The position numbers were made by a program, and so were the translations under genes. This document shows positions 1-13,400 of a DNA stretch of 64,000 nt, in pieces. Within the stretch, counting starts at the first letter, position 1. Every line of letters begins with the position of its first letter. The notes beneath the pieces were generated by a model. That model saw only the letters and a program-made list of their open reading frames with translations. It was not told the origin of the DNA and did no database searches. The DNA lies in contig JAXHOK010000055.1 of assembly GCA_034519515.1 (NCBI GenBank), forward strand, positions 1 to 64,000, read 5' to 3'. The DNA comes from Arcicella sp034519515 (lineage in GTDB: Bacteria > Bacteroidota > Bacteroidia > Cytophagales > Spirosomataceae).

Positions 1-28
1 ATGTACTTCAGGTCAGTTACGTATTGCT
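1..28 (+). other. Untrimmed Nanopore ligation-adapter remnant
   Basis: Bases 1-9 and 13-28 are identical to the standard Oxford Nanopore ligation adapter top strand as I remember it. Only bases 10-12 differ, by one substitution plus one inserted base. A 25-base match at the very first base of the window is not expected in genomic DNA. It means the contig end is raw read sequence that escaped adapter trimming. This entry is technical, not biological. Confidence 0.85.
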
Positions 29-71
29 GCCGCCATTCCCTGCATTCCTGAACAGACGGACCCTGCCCACC

Positions 72-491
72 ATGTCGGAACTCGGCCCCTCCCCCCTCTC
101 TTCTGGCGACGACCAGCTCAGCGTCGACGCCGCCCGCGCCGCCATCGCCGCCGCGCTGCAGCCGATCACGGACACCGAAACCCTGCCGCTGATCGCCGCA
201 CTCGGCCGCGTCCTCGGCGCGGACATCGTCTCGCCCATCAGCGTGCCCGCGCACGACAACTCGGCGATGGACGGCTACGCGCTGTGCGGCAGCGACCTGC
301 GCACCGACGCCGACACCGTGCTGGCCATCGTCGGGACGGTCCACGCCGGCGACGTGCCGGACCTGGCGCTCGCCGCCGGCGAGTGCGTGCGGATCATGAC
401 GGGCGCCGTGATGCCCACCGGGCTGGACACCGTCGTCCCGCAGGAGCTTTGCCAGACCGCCGAGCTGACAACTCCTTTAATACCCCTGTAA
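72..491 (+). pseudogene. moeA: Molybdopterin molybdenumtransferase MoeA, 5' fragment, foreign and chimeric
   Basis: MoeA inserts molybdate into adenylylated molybdopterin in the cytoplasm. The reading frame from the ATG at 72 shows the MoeA N-terminus, including the PAHDNSAMDGYAL segment and VRIMTGAVMPTGLDTVVPQE. Homology stops near 455-466; the frame then runs by chance to a stop at 491. Only about 130 of the usual 400 or so residues are present. Base composition is very GC-rich with proteobacterial codon use, unlike everything downstream. The preceding adapter sequence and the join into the middle of a Bacteroidota frame indicate a read chimera rather than horizontal transfer. A start at 24 is possible in the same frame, but the ATG at 72 fits the family better. 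Confidence 0.85.
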
Positions 492-3253
492 CTTCGGCAT
501 CAATTACGATAAATTTTAGTACGCCTATCAGTTCTTTTGCTACCACGTTTAAGGCAATGCAGGATCAAGAACAAATTACGTTCTCACAACCCGCCAGTTC
601 AGTAACGAATATGCTTAACTCTACTTATGGAGTAGTTACTCCTATTATGAGTTTGGCATCATTAACAAATGGCGGGTTAGAATTAAGGTCAAATTTATCA
701 GATATTGTTAATTCAAATACGCCATCTTCCTTTGGTTCTAATGTATTGGTAACTTGGAATTTTCCAACACCCATAACCTCTTTGACCATTTCTCATACAG
801 GGGTAAGTAGAGGTACAAGTGTAGGTTTGACAAATTATAATGGAACAATCATTGGTGGAGATTTTACATTTAGTACTCTAAATTGTAACTATACACTTGA
901 TACTGACGGCGATGGCATTGTCAATACATTAGACTTAGATTCAGACGGAGACGGGTGTAGTGATGCTATTGAAGGCGATGCAACATTCACCACTACAAAT
1001 GTAGATGCTTCTACAATGCCAGGAGGAAACTCTGGTACGGGTTATACAGGAACATCAACAAGTCCAGTTACTCAAAACTTGGGAATTACCGTAGGAATTA
1101 CCGCAACAACTTTGGGTGTGCCTACAGTTGCAGGAACTGGTCAAACCGTTGGAACGAGTCAGAATAAAACAACTTTTGATGCCAATTGCATTACTTGCGT
1201 AGCAGGAACAATCGCCCCAAATATTACCCCAACAACGGCAACGAATACTTGCCCAGCAACTACGGTAAGTTTAGCAGGATTAGCCAATGCTGGCATAAAA
1301 CCAGCAGGAACTACTTTGATTTGGAGTACGCACAAAGTACCAACCTCAGCGGCTGATACTTTAACAAATCTAACCACGGTTTCAACGGCAGGGAACTATT
1401 ATGCACTCTATTTTGATAAAGTTAATAATTGTTATTCGCCAGCGGATTCCGTTCAAGTAACAATTACTACTTGTCCTTCAATCCCAACCACATTAACAAA
1501 TACTTGTCCAGCGATTACCGTTGATTTAATGGCTCACGTGGACAGCACCAATAAACCAGCGGGAACTTATGTCTCATGGCATTCTGGAACACCTGCCACC
1601 GCTGCCAATAAAGTAGCCAATCCAACGGCAGTAGGCACATCAGGCACGTATTATGTATGTTTTGCGGATGTGGTGGACGCTTGTTACGGCGGAACTTCTA
1701 CGGGTTTAGTAGTAACGATAACGCCTTGTACTGCTCCATGTTTAGCAGGAACAACCGCCCCAGACATTACGCCAACCACAGCAACGAATACTTGCCCAAC
1801 AACTACGGTAAGTTTAGCAGGATTAGCCAATGCTGGCATAAAACCAGCAGGAACTACTTTGATTTGGAGTACGCATAAAGTACCAACCTCAGCGGCTGAT
1901 ACTTTAACAAATCTAACCACGGTTTCAACGGCAGGGAACTATTACGCTTTGTATTTTGACAAAGTGAATAATTGTTATTCTCCTGCGGATTCGGTAACAG
2001 TCAGTTTTGTGATTTGTGCTGTGAACCCAAGCCCACAAGTGGCAACGGTGAACGAGCCAAAAGCAGGAACAGCCAGTACGGATTTAACCCCAACGGGCGG
2101 AACAGGACCTTACGTTTATTCGGTAGATATTACGGCATCGTGCGTGATTCCTTCGGGAGGAACGGCTTTGCCATCAACCAGTAATCTAACGGTAACTAAT
2201 TCCGCAACGGGAGCTTATACTTACACCACACCCGCCACGGCAGGAACGTATTATTTCTGTATCAAGGTTTGTGATACCACAACGCCAACGGCAAACTGTT
2301 TGACCAAAACCTATACATTGACGGTAACAGCTCCGCCATGTTTGGCAGGAACAACCGCCCCAATAATTCCAAGCACTGCCGTCAATACTTGTCCAACTAC
2401 AACCGTAGATTTCACAGGACTTAATACTGGCACAAAACCAGCAGGAACGAGTTTAGTTTGGAGTACGAACAAAGTGCCAACTTCTGCGGCTGATACTTTA
2501 ACAAACTTGACTACAGTTTCAACAGCAGGAAAATATTACGCCTTGTATTTTGACAAAGTGAATAATTGTTATTCCCCTGCGGATTCTATCACAATTTCAT
2601 TGTCGAGCTGTGTGCCAGTTTGTACGGGAGTAGTTGCCACAACAGATTTGACCACCCACATACAAGCAGGTACGCCCCCAGCAGGAGAAACTTTTGAGTG
2701 GCATAACGCTTTGCCAATTTCAGCCAGTAATATCGAAAATAATCCTTCGGCAGTTGTGCCAGGGATGTATTATGCAGTTTATAACAAAGGAGGTTCGCCA
2801 GTATGTTACAGTAATCCAACACCAATCCGTGTGATTACTAACACCTGCCCAGCCACAACAATAGACTTACGGACGGCGGTAGATTCTACCAGCAAACCAA
2901 CGGGATATGTAGTAACATTCCATACGGGAATCCCAGCCACGGGTGCCAACAGAATTACAGGAACAGACATCACGGCAGCAGCCACGGGTGCAACTTATTA
3001 CACGGCTTATTGCAATTATGATATTGCCACGGCAAGCTACTGTTACTCAGGAACATCCGTCATTGTGGTGGTCGATAAATGTTGTGTTGCTTGCGTAGCA
3101 GGAACAACTGCCCCAGATATTACCCCAACAACTACCACAAATACTTGCCCAACAACCACGGTAAGTTTAGCAGGATTAGCGAACCCTGTGCACAAAACCA
3201 GTAGGAACTACTTTGGTTTGGAGTACCCACAAAGTACCAACCTCAGCGGCTGA
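467..3253 (+). CDS. Giant secreted repeat protein, first segment (5' end missing, 3' frameshifted)
   Basis: Bacteroidota-type sequence begins at about 467 with no start codon of its own, because its N-terminus is lost at the chimeric junction. The first 140 or so residues have no domain I recognise. At about 899-973 there is a thrombospondin type-3-like calcium motif (DTDGDGIVNTLDLDSDGDG). Then follow Ig-like modules of about 90-180 residues, with hallmarks TNTCP..T, an IWST(H/N)KVPTS or WH segment, and YYA.Y.D......CYS. Near-identical copies start close to 1200, 1738, 2337 and 3093. The frame breaks at about 3183-3193 by one extra base relative to the copy at 4551. Upstream residues in the same frame (284-466) are moeA read out of frame. 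It should be one protein with the frames ending at 16,475. Such modules occur in Bacteroidota surface and gliding-associated adhesins; the exact role is unknown. Confidence 0.75.
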   Translation, partial: DNSFNTPVTSASITINFSTPISSFATTFKAMQDQEQITFSQPASSVTNMLNSTYGVVTPIMSLASLTNGGLELRSNLSDIVNSNTPSSFGSNVLVTWNFPTPITSLTISHTGVSRGTSVGLTNYNGTIIGGDFTFSTLNCNYTLDTDGDGIVNTLDLDSDGDGCSDAIEGDATFTTTNVDASTMPGGNSGTGYTGTSTSPVTQNLGITVGITATTLGVPTVAGTGQTVGTSQNKTTFDANCITCVAGTIAPNITPTTATNTCPATTVSLAGLANAGIKPAGTTLIWSTHKVPTSAADTLTNLTTVSTAGNYYALYFDKVNNCYSPADSVQVTITTCPSIPTTLTNTCPAITVDLMAHVDSTNKPAGTYVSWHSGTPATAANKVANPTAVGTSGTYYVCFADVVDACYGGTSTGLVVTITPCTAPCLAGTTAPDITPTTATNTCPTTTVSLAGLANAGIKPAGTTLIWSTHKVPTSAADTLTNLTTVSTAGNYYALYFDKVNNCYSPADSVTVSFVICAVNPSPQVATVNEPKAGTASTDLTPTGGTGPYVYSVDITASCVIPSGGTALPSTSNLTVTNSATGAYTYTTPATAGTYYFCIKVCDTTTPTANCLTKTYTLTVTAPPCLAGTTAPIIPSTAVNTCPTTTVDFTGLNTGTKPAGTSLVWSTNKVPTSAADTLTNLTTVSTAGKYYALYFDKVNNCYSPADSITISLSSCVPVCTGVVATTDLTTHIQAGTPPAGETFEWHNALPISASNIENNPSAVVPGMYYAVYNKGGSPVCYSNPTPIRVITNTCPATTIDLRTAVDSTSKPTGYVVTFHTGIPATGANRITGTDITAAATGATYYTAYCNYDIATASYCYSGTSVIVVVDKCCVACVAGTTAPDITPTTTTNTCPTTTVSLAGLANPVHKTSRNYFGLEYPQSTNLSG

Positions 3254-3776
3254 TACTTTAACGAACTTAACAACCATAAGTACAGCAGGTAAATATTACG
3301 CTTTGTATTATGACAAAGTAAGTGATTGTTACAGCCCTGCAGATTCGGTAGATGTTACGATAACGCCGTGTATAACGCCATTAGTAGCCGTTAATCCAAC
3401 ACCACAAACGGGTTTGCCCAATCAGCCTAAAACAGGAGTTGCCCCAACAGATTTAACGCCAACGGGAGGCAATGGCACTTATGTTTATTCGGTTGACAAT
3501 ACGGCATCGTGTATTATTCCATCGGGCGGAACGGCTTTGCCAGCGGGAAGCAATCTGACGGTAACTAATTCAACCACAGGAGCTTACTCATATACAACCC
3601 CAGCCACGGCAGGAACGTATTATTTCTGTATCAAGGTTTGTGATACCACAACGCCAACGGCAAACTGTTTGACCAAAACCTATACATTGACGGTAACAGC
3701 TCCGCCATGTTTGGCGGGAACAGCCCCCCCAATAATTCAAGCACTGCCGTCAATACTTGTCCAACTACAACCGTAG
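3213..3776 (+). pseudogene. Giant repeat protein, frameshifted middle fragment 1
   Basis: This frame continues the Ig-like modules of the giant protein after the break near 3190. It holds the end of one WSTHKVPTS module and a module whose twin lies at about 2020-2340. It breaks again at about 3738, where one C is missing relative to the copy at about 2368. It is not an independent gene: its apparent start lies inside the module. The break is probably an uncorrected sequencing indel, though a real mutation cannot be excluded from one sequence. Confidence 0.6.
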
Positions 3777-3982
3777 ATTTCACAGGGCTTGATACTGGCA
3801 CAAAACCAGTAGGAACGAGTTTAGTTTGGAGTGCGAACAAAGTGCCAACTACTGCAGGCTGATACTTTAACGAACTTGACTACAGTTTCATAGCGCAGGA
3901 AAATATTACGCCTTGTATTTGACCAAGTAAGCATAACTGTTACTAGTCCAGCTGGATTCTATCACGGTTTCATTATCGAGTT

Positions 3983-4459
3983 GTGCGCCAGTATCTGTGC
4001 AGGAGTGGTTGCTACAACGGCTTTTACTACCACATACAAGCAGGTACGCCCCCAGCAGGAGAAACTTTTGAGTGGCACAATGCTTTACCAATTTCAGCGA
4101 GTAACATTGAGAATACCCCTTCGGCAGTTGTGCCAGGGATGTATTATGCAGTTTACAACAAAGGAGGTTCGCCAGTATGTTACAGTAATCCAACACCAAT
4201 CCGTGTGATTACTAACACCTGCCCAGCCACAACAATAGATTTACGGACGGCGGTAGATTCTACCAGCAAACCAACGGGATATGTAGTAACATTCCATACG
4301 GGAATCCAGCCACGGGTGCCAACAGAATTACAGGAACAGACATCACGTGCCGCAGCCACGAGTGCAACTTATTACACGGCATTATTAGCAATTATGATAT
4401 TGCCACGGCAAGCTACTGCTACTCGGGAACATCCTGTCATTAGGCTAGGTGGTCGATAA
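3983..4459 (+). pseudogene. Giant repeat protein, frameshifted middle fragment 2
   Basis: This is an imperfect copy of about 2620-3090, encoding a module with FEWHNALPISASNIEN and YYAVYNKGGSPVCYS. Frame is lost again near 4303 (one C fewer than the twin) and several times between 4345 and 4455. Between 3776 and 3983 no frame stays open although the twin at 2405-2610 reads cleanly. The density of indels in this one copy, with clean sequence on both sides, argues for consensus error in a collapsed or low-coverage repeat rather than decay. Confidence 0.55.
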
Positions 4460-7400
4460 ATGTTGTGTTGCTTGCGTAGCAGGAACAACTGCCCCAGATA
4501 TTACCCCAACAACTACCACAAATACTTGCCCAACAACCACGGTAAGTTTAGCAGGATTAGCGAACACAGGCACAAAACCAGTAGGAACAACTTTGGTTTG
4601 GAGTACCCACAAAGTGCCAACTTCGGTAGGTGATACTTTGACAAATTTGACTACGGTTTCAACGGCAGGGAAATATTATGCTTTGTATTTTGATAAAGTA
4701 AGTAGTTGTTATTCACCTGCGGATTCAGTAGAGGTTTCATTCATTGTTTGTAATTTATCACCAGATATTACATCAGCTACCACCGCCACAACGCCCGAAA
4801 ACGTAGGTACAACCACGCCAGTTTACACAGCAACGGCTACCGATCCAAATTCAGGACAAACTAAGACGTTTTCATTAGAAACGGGTGGAATAGATAATGG
4901 TCTTTTCAGCATCGACCCATTAACGGGAGTAGTAACATTTATTGCCAGTCCAAATTTTGAAATTCCAACTGATGCGGGTGGAAATAATGTATATGACATT
5001 AAAGTAAAAGTATGTGATAATGGCAGCCCAGTATTGTGCGATATTCAAGATGTAGCCATCACAGTTACAGACGTTATTGAATGTATTGCAGGCACAAACG
5101 CCCCAATAATTCCAAGCACTTTGTCAAATATTTGTCCAGCTACAACAGCAGATTTTACAGGACTTAACACAGGCACAAAACCAGTAGGAACAACTTTGAT
5201 TTGGAGTACCAACAAAGTACCAACCTCAGTGGGTGATACTTTAACAAATTTGACCACGGTTTCAACAGCAGGGAAATATTATGCTTTGTATTATGATAAA
5301 GTAGGTAATTGTTATTCACCAGCGGATTCAGTAGAGGTTTCATTCATTGTTTGTCCTTGTCCAAATCCATTAGTGGCTTTGGCTTCGACATCACCAACTA
5401 CTTGCGGAGGTTCTGACGGACAAATTAACTTATCGGGCTTGACGGCTTCGACGAGTTTCACAATAAATTATCAAAAAGACGGTGGGGCTGTTCAGTCGGT
5501 GGTTGTGTTGTCTGATGCTTCGGGTAAGGCAATTATTACTGGATTAACGATTGGTTCATACACCAATATTCAAGCCCTATTGCCTTGTGTGAGCAATAAA
5601 GTAGCAACTACGGTGTTTGCACCAGCGAGTTGTATTTCACCAATTATTACTCCACAGGACAGCACCATCACGGCTTGTACGCCTTTGACTACTTTGGGCG
5701 GAGGTCCAAACGCCACCGCTACGACTTGCCCAGGTTATCCAAAAGTTTTGGGAGCAACCGCAACGGTAGCAATTGTGAACGGTGAAGTTTGTATCACTTA
5801 CAAACCAAAACCAGGTTATGTAGGTACGGATTCAGTTTGTGTAACCCTTTGTGATCCAATCACTTTGGCTTGTACGACTCTCAAAATTCCCGTAACGGTT
5901 GAGCCTGTTCCATTGGCGATTAATGATATTAACCTCACGATGGTAAATATACCAACGAGTGGTTCAGTAGCCACGAATGATACGAAAACTGCCACTACGG
6001 ATACTTTCACAGAAATAGTGAGTCCCGTAAATGCAACATCGTTTGTGTTCAATCCTGACGGAACTTATACTTATACGCCAAAACCAGATTTTGTCGGTAA
6101 AGATTCGGTTCAATATCAGATTTGTTCAGTGGCGGGCAATTGCTCAACGGCTTGGTTATACCTCACAGTTTATGGACCAACCATTGGTAAAAATTTACCA
6201 CCAATTGCCCAAAACGATGTGGCTCAAACGAATGTGAATATGCCAGTTTCGGGTAATTTAGGAAGCAATGATTTTGACCCTGAAAAAGGTCCATTATTAT
6301 TCAATAATATTCCCGTGACGAATCCAACGAATGGAACGGTAACGATAAATCCAAACGGCACATTTACCTACACGCCAACCACAGGATTTATTGGTACGGA
6401 TACTTTCAAGTATGAAGTTTGTGATGAATTGAATCAATGCATCACGGCAACGGCAACGGTTTATGTTCGCCCTGACCCTAATGGCATTACCAACGACAAA
6501 CCAAACGCTCAGGACGATTCATACAAAACGGTGATGGATGTTGCTGTTACGGCAAATGTTCGCTTAAATGATTCAGACCCGAATGGTAACATTCTGACAA
6601 CGAGCGTAGTATCTACGGTTTCTAACGGTACATTGGTTTTGACTTCAACAGGTGGCATGACTTATACGCCAGCCGCAGGTTATTACGGTACGGATAAATT
6701 TACTTACAAGGCTTGCGATGCAGCGGGATTGTGTGATACGGCAACGGTTTATTTAGTGGTTGAACCACCTTTGCCAAATGCTCAGAATGACATTAACGTA
6801 ACGTTGAAAAATACGCCAGTTTCGGGTAATATTTTGACGAATGATAGTGCGGGAGGCTTGGCAATTATGTTGAATACTACGCCAGTTGTCGCTCCATCAA
6901 ACGGAACAATTATTATCAACGCCAACGGAACCTATACTTATATTCCAAATGCTGGATTTGTGGGTAAAGATTCTGTAAGATATGCAATGTGCAGTGCCTC
7001 AATGGTTTGTGATACGGCTTGGTTATCAATCAATGTGATTGACCCAAAAATCGGAACGAACAATCCACCTGTGGCAAATGACGATGTAGCTCAGACTTTG
7101 AAGAATATTCCAGTTATCGGTAAAGTTACCAACAACGATTTAGACCCAGACGGCGACCCGCTTTCGGTTTCGGTGTTGAACCAACCTTCTAATGGAACTT
7201 TGGTGATGAATCCTGACGGAACGTTTACTTATACGCCAGACCCAGGATTTACGGGAAGAGACACATTCAATTATGTGGTTTGTGATAATAATGGAGCTTG
7301 TGATACGGCTTCGGTGGTCATCACGGTTACGCCAGACTTCAACGGAACGGCAAATGACAAACCAAACGCACAGGACGATGCGGCTTTGACCAATATCAAT

Positions 7401-10400
7401 ACCAAGGTTACAGGTTCGTTGAAAATTAACGATACTGACCCCAACGGAAATACTTTGACTTATACGACAACGCCAATTTTGGCGGCATCGAACGGAACGG
7501 TAACTATCACATCGACAGGAACTTATACTTACACGCCTGCCACTGGATATTTCGGAACAGACCAGTTTACTTACAAAGTATGCGACAACGGAAGTCCAAG
7601 TTTGTGTGATACCGCAACGGTTTATTTAACGATATTACCACCAACGCCAGATGCTCAGAATGATATTAACGTAACATTCAAAAACAAGGCAGTAACGGGC
7701 AATACCGCAACTAATGATAATGGAAATGGTATTCCATTCACGACCAATGTTGCTTTGACGGTTCAGCCGCTTCATGGAACATTAACCATTGGTGGCAACG
7801 GAGCTTATACCTACACGCCAGCCTTGAATTATGTTGGTAAAGATTCTGCTCAATATGTAATTTGTAATGCGTCAGATAAATGTGATACGGCTTGGATTTT
7901 TGTATCAATCTTGCCAGATCCATTGATTAATGGCAACAACAAACCAGTGGCTCAAAACGATGTGGCTCAAACCTTGGTGGATAAACCAGTTTCGGGTAAA
8001 GTTACTAATAATGACATCGACCTGGACGGCACTCCGTCAGACGGCGAACCATTAACGGTGAGTTTGACGACTTCGCCAACGAATGGAACATTGATTTTGA
8101 ATCCTGACGGAACGTTTACTTATACGCCAGATGCGGGATTTGTGGGAGTAGATAAATTTTGCTACAAAGCCTGTGATTTAGGAGGACTTTGTGATACGGC
8201 TTGCGTAATGATTACGATTTCGCCAGACTTGAACGGAACAGCTAACGACAAGCCAAACGCACAAGATGATGCCGCTTTAACAACGATGAATACTGCCGTA
8301 ACAGGTCAATTAAAACCAAATGATACCGACCCGAACGGCAACGCATTGACTTATACGGCAACGCCAATTCTTGCTCCATTGCACGGAACGGTAACAATTA
8401 GCCCAACAACTGGACAATTTGTCTTCACGCCAACAACGGGTTATGTGGGTACGGATGCGTTTACTTACAAGGTTTGCGATAATGGAACGCCAAGTCTTTG
8501 CGACACGGCAACGGTTTATTTGACCATTGTTCCACCAAACAAAAAACCTGATGCGATTAATGATATTAATGTAACATTCAAAAATACGCCAACAACGGGT
8601 AATGTTGTTACGAATGATAATTTGAACGGTTTGGTGGCAACGACTACGTTGATAACCCCAGCCAAAAACGGAACGCTGACTTTATTACCAAACGGAACTT
8701 ATACTTACGTACCAAATGCCAATTATGTAGGCAAGGATTCAGCAAGATACGTTTTGTGTGATGCCATAAATGTTTGCGATACGGCTTGGATTTCACTCAA
8801 TGTAATGCCTTATCCGCCTTCATCGGTTGATAATAACAAACCAGTAGCGAGCAACGATGTGGCGGTTACAAACATGAATGTACCCGTGAGTGGAAGCGTT
8901 GGCAATAATGATATCGACCCAGATTTGACACAGACTTTGACGTTTACAAAATTGACCGACCCAACGCCTGCACAAGGAACGGTGGTGTTCAATAATAATG
9001 GTACGTTCACGTTTACGCCAACGACTGGATTTGTGGGTAATGTTACCTTCCAATACAAAGTTTGTGATTCTGGTACGCCAGTGAAATGTGATACGGCTTC
9101 GGTAACGATTGAAGTGAAACCACAAAGCACGCAACCAAACGACAAACCAGTTGCCAATGATGATGCTTTTGTAACCTATCAAGGTGTGGGAATCAACGGA
9201 AACGCTGCTCCAAATGATAACGACCCGAATGGTAATACGCTGATATTCAGCAAAGTATCGAACCCTGCAAACGGTACAGTGATTATGAACGCTAATGGTA
9301 CGTTTAGTTACGCACCAAACGCTACATTCATCGGTACGGATTCGTTTACCTACAAAATTTGTGATAACGGAACGCCTTCATTGTGCGATACAGCTACAGT
9401 TTATTTGACGGTTGAGCCTCCGAAACAGCCAACTGCTAACAAACCAGATGCGGTAAATGATATTGCGATGACGGTAAAAGACACGCCAGTAACAGGTAAT
9501 GTTTTGACTAATGATGATAGTAAAGGAAATCCAGTTGTAGCTGGTTTAGTTTCAGGAAATCCTCCTCAACATGGAGTGGTTACTTTGAATCCAAACGGTA
9601 CATATACTTACACGCCAACTGCGGGATATGTAGGTAAAGATTCAGTGAAATATGTGCTTTGTGTTGATGAAATTCCTTTGGCAAAATGCGATACGGCTTA
9701 TATTTATTTCAACGTGATGGACGTTCCAACGGCACAAAATGATAAGCCAATTGCCAATAATGATGTAGCAACAACTGAAACAGGAACACCCGTAAAAGGA
9801 AATGTTTTAGCGAATGATGTTGATCCAGACTTGACGGATGTATTGACGGCTTCAAAATTGACCGACCCAGCACACGGAACAGTAACGGTGAATCCTGACG
9901 GAACATACACCTATACACCAACAGCGGGTTATGTAGGAAAAGATTATTTCACCTACAAAGTTTGTGATAACGGAACGCCAGTAAAATGTGATTCGGCAAA
10001 AGTTGAAATTGACGTAACGCCAGTCATTACGCCACTGAATGCCAACGTGAAACCTGCGGCTCAGGACGATGCTTTATTGACGAAAATCAATACTCCAAAA
10101 TCAGGAACGGTTGCTCCAAACGACACTGACCCGAATATTGGTCAGACCTTGGTATTCAGTCAATTAAGTAATACTACGAACGGAACAATCACTGGATTTA
10201 ATCCGACTACGGGAGCTTATACTTATACGCCAACCGCTGGATTTGTAGGGAATGATTCCTTCAAATATAAAGTTTGCGATAACGGAACGCCAGTGCTTTG
10301 TGATTCGGCAACGGTAATTATTACGGTTGAACCAAATAATAGAATCACGGCACCAGTTGCCCAAAATGATATTGCCATTACTTCACCAAACACACCAGTA

Positions 10401-13400
10401 AAGGGGAACGTTTTAACCAATGATGATGGAAAGGGGAATCCGCTGACCTCTTCATTGGTAACGCCTCCGACCAATGGAACGATTGTGTTTAATCCTGATG
10501 GAAGTTATACTTACACGCCAACGCTCAACTATATAGGTCGTGATTCGGTGAAATACAAGGTTTGTAATTTGTTAATTCCTGCGGAATGTGATTCAGCTTG
10601 GTTGTTTATCAACGTTATTCCATATCCAACGGTGGGCAATGATAAACCAGTGGCAATGCCTGATAATGCAGTAACGCAATCAGGTTCGCCAGTAACGAGT
10701 TCAGTTTTGGGTAATGATTATGACCCAGATTTAGGACAAACCTTAACGGCAAGCAAAGTTTCTGATCCAACTAACGGAACGGTAACGGTGAATCCAAATG
10801 GCACATACACTTACACACCAACGACTGGATTTGTAGGAACGGATGTATTCAAATATAAAGTTTGTGATAACGGAACGCCTCAATTGTGCGATACTACTTC
10901 GGTAACAATCAAAGTAACACCAATTGACCCAACCGTGCCAGTAAATGCGAATTTGAAACCTGATGCAGGAGACGATGTAGTAGTTTCAACGGGTGGACAA
11001 CCTGTTACGACCACGGTAATCGGAAACGACCGTGACCCGAACGCAGGACAAACTTTGACCTATACGTTGTTGAATCAACCAGCCAAAGGAACGGTAACAT
11101 TGTCATCAACGGGAACTTTGGTTTGGACACCAGTAATTGACCCTGCTTTGCCAGGAGCAACTTATACCGTGAAATACAAAGTGTGTGATAATGGTTCGCC
11201 AGTGCTTTGTGATACCGCAACGGTTGAATTAAGAAACCAACCATCGGTAACACAACCAGATGCACAAGACGATATTGCGGTGGCAAAAATCAATTCGCCA
11301 ATCACGGGTAATGTCTTGACGAATGATGATAAGAAAGGTTTGCCAGTAACGGTTGCCGTGCTAACGCCACCAGCAAACGGAACATTTGTGGTAAATCCTG
11401 ACGGAACATATACTTACACGCCAACAGCTGGTACGCCAGCCGCTGGATTTGTAGGTACGGATTCTGTGCAATACAAAATCTGTAACAACCAAGTGCCAGT
11501 AGAATGTGATTCGGCTTGGGTAACAATCAGCGTTATTCCAGAACCTGCGGTGGGTGTCAATGACAAACCAGTTGCCAGCAATGACGTAACGCAAACCAAT
11601 GCGGGTGTGCCAGTAAATGGAAATGCAAGTACCAACGATTTTGACCCAGATTTAGGACAAACGTTAGCATTCACAAAATTGACGAATCCGACCAATGGAA
11701 CGGCAACGATGAATCCAGACGGTACATTTACTTACACGCCAAACCCTGGATTTGTGGGTACGGATGTATTCACGTACAAAGTTTGCGATAACGGAACGCC
11801 AGTATTGTGTGATACCGCCAAAGTGGTTATTACGGTTGAGCCAGTAACAACGAATCCAGCCGTCAATGAGCCACCAGTGGCAGTTGATGATGTGATTGCG
11901 GGAATTGTGGGTAAACCAGTAACGTATAATGTAGGCAGTAACGACAAAGACCCAGAAGGTACGCCATTGGCATTCACCAAATTAGGTGGAAATCCAAACG
12001 TAACGATTGATGCTTTGGGTAATGTAACCTACACGCCACAACTCGACCCAATTACGGGTTTAATTGTGGGTGGAAACACAGTTACCTACAAAGTTTGTGA
12101 TAACGGTTCGCCCGTGAAATGTGATACTGCCACGATTAATTTGACGGTAACAGTTTCGCCAACGCAACCTTTGGCAGTCAATGATATTAATAATACGTTG
12201 ATAAACACCACGGTAACTGGAACGGTATTGACGAATGATGATACCAAGGATTTACCAGTGTTGGTAACGCAATTAACAACTGCTAATCATGGCGTAGTTA
12301 CTATCAATCCTGACGGAACATATACCTTTATTCCTACGACTAATTTTGTGGGTAAAGATTCGGTTCAGTATCAGATTTGTAATAATCAAACACCAGCGGA
12401 ATGTAGCAAAGCGTGGTTATACTTAAACGTAGCACCAGCTCCAACCACTGCCAACGATAAGCCAATTGCGAATCCAGATGTAGCTCAAACGCTTGTGAAT
12501 ACGCCAGTGTCAGGTAAGGTAACAAACAATGATACCGACCCTGAAAATGGAATATTGACGGCTACTAAATTGACGAATCCAACGAATGGTACATTAGTAT
12601 TTAATCCTGACGGAACATTTACTTACACGCCAAACACAGGATTTACAGGTAAAGATAAATTCACATACAAAATATGTGATACAGGAACACCAGTATTGTG
12701 TGATACCGCCAGCGTAACGATTGACGTACAGCCTAAATTGACACCAAACGGAGCAAATGATAAACCAACTGCTCAGGATGATGCCATCAGTACGACCCTC
12801 AATACGCCAAAAACGGCAACCGTAGCACCAAACGATACTGACCCAAATATAGGACAGACGCTTGCTTTTGCCAAAGTAACTGACCCAGCACATGGTGCAG
12901 TAGTCGTGAATCCAGACGGTTCATATACCTACACGCCAATTAGCGGATATGCAGGACCTGATAAATTCACGTATAAAGTTTGTGATAACGGAACACCAAG
13001 TTTGTGTGATACTGCCACGGTTTATGTGGACGTATTGCCAATCCCAGTGCCAACGCCAACACAACCAGAAGCTGAAAATGATATTGCGGTGGCAAAAGTC
13101 AATACGCCAATCACGGGTAATGTCTTGACGAATGACGATAAGAAAGGTTTGCCAGTAACAGTTGCCGTGGTAACGCCACCAGCAAACGGAACATTTGTCT
13201 TGAATCCTGACGGAACATATACCTACACGCCAACGACTGGTACGCCAGCCGCTGGATTTGTAGGTACGGATTCTGTGCAATACAAAATCTGTAACAACCA
13301 AGTGCCAGTAGAATGTGATTCGGCTTGGGTAACAATCAGCGTTATTCCAGAACCTGCGGTGGGTGTCAATGACAAACCAGTTGCCAGCAATGATGTATTG

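Noticed and set aside
29..491. Horizontal transfer of moeA into a Bacteroidota genome
   Set aside because: Only a 5' third is present, it is fused mid-gene, and it is preceded by a sequencing adapter. An artefact explains all three.
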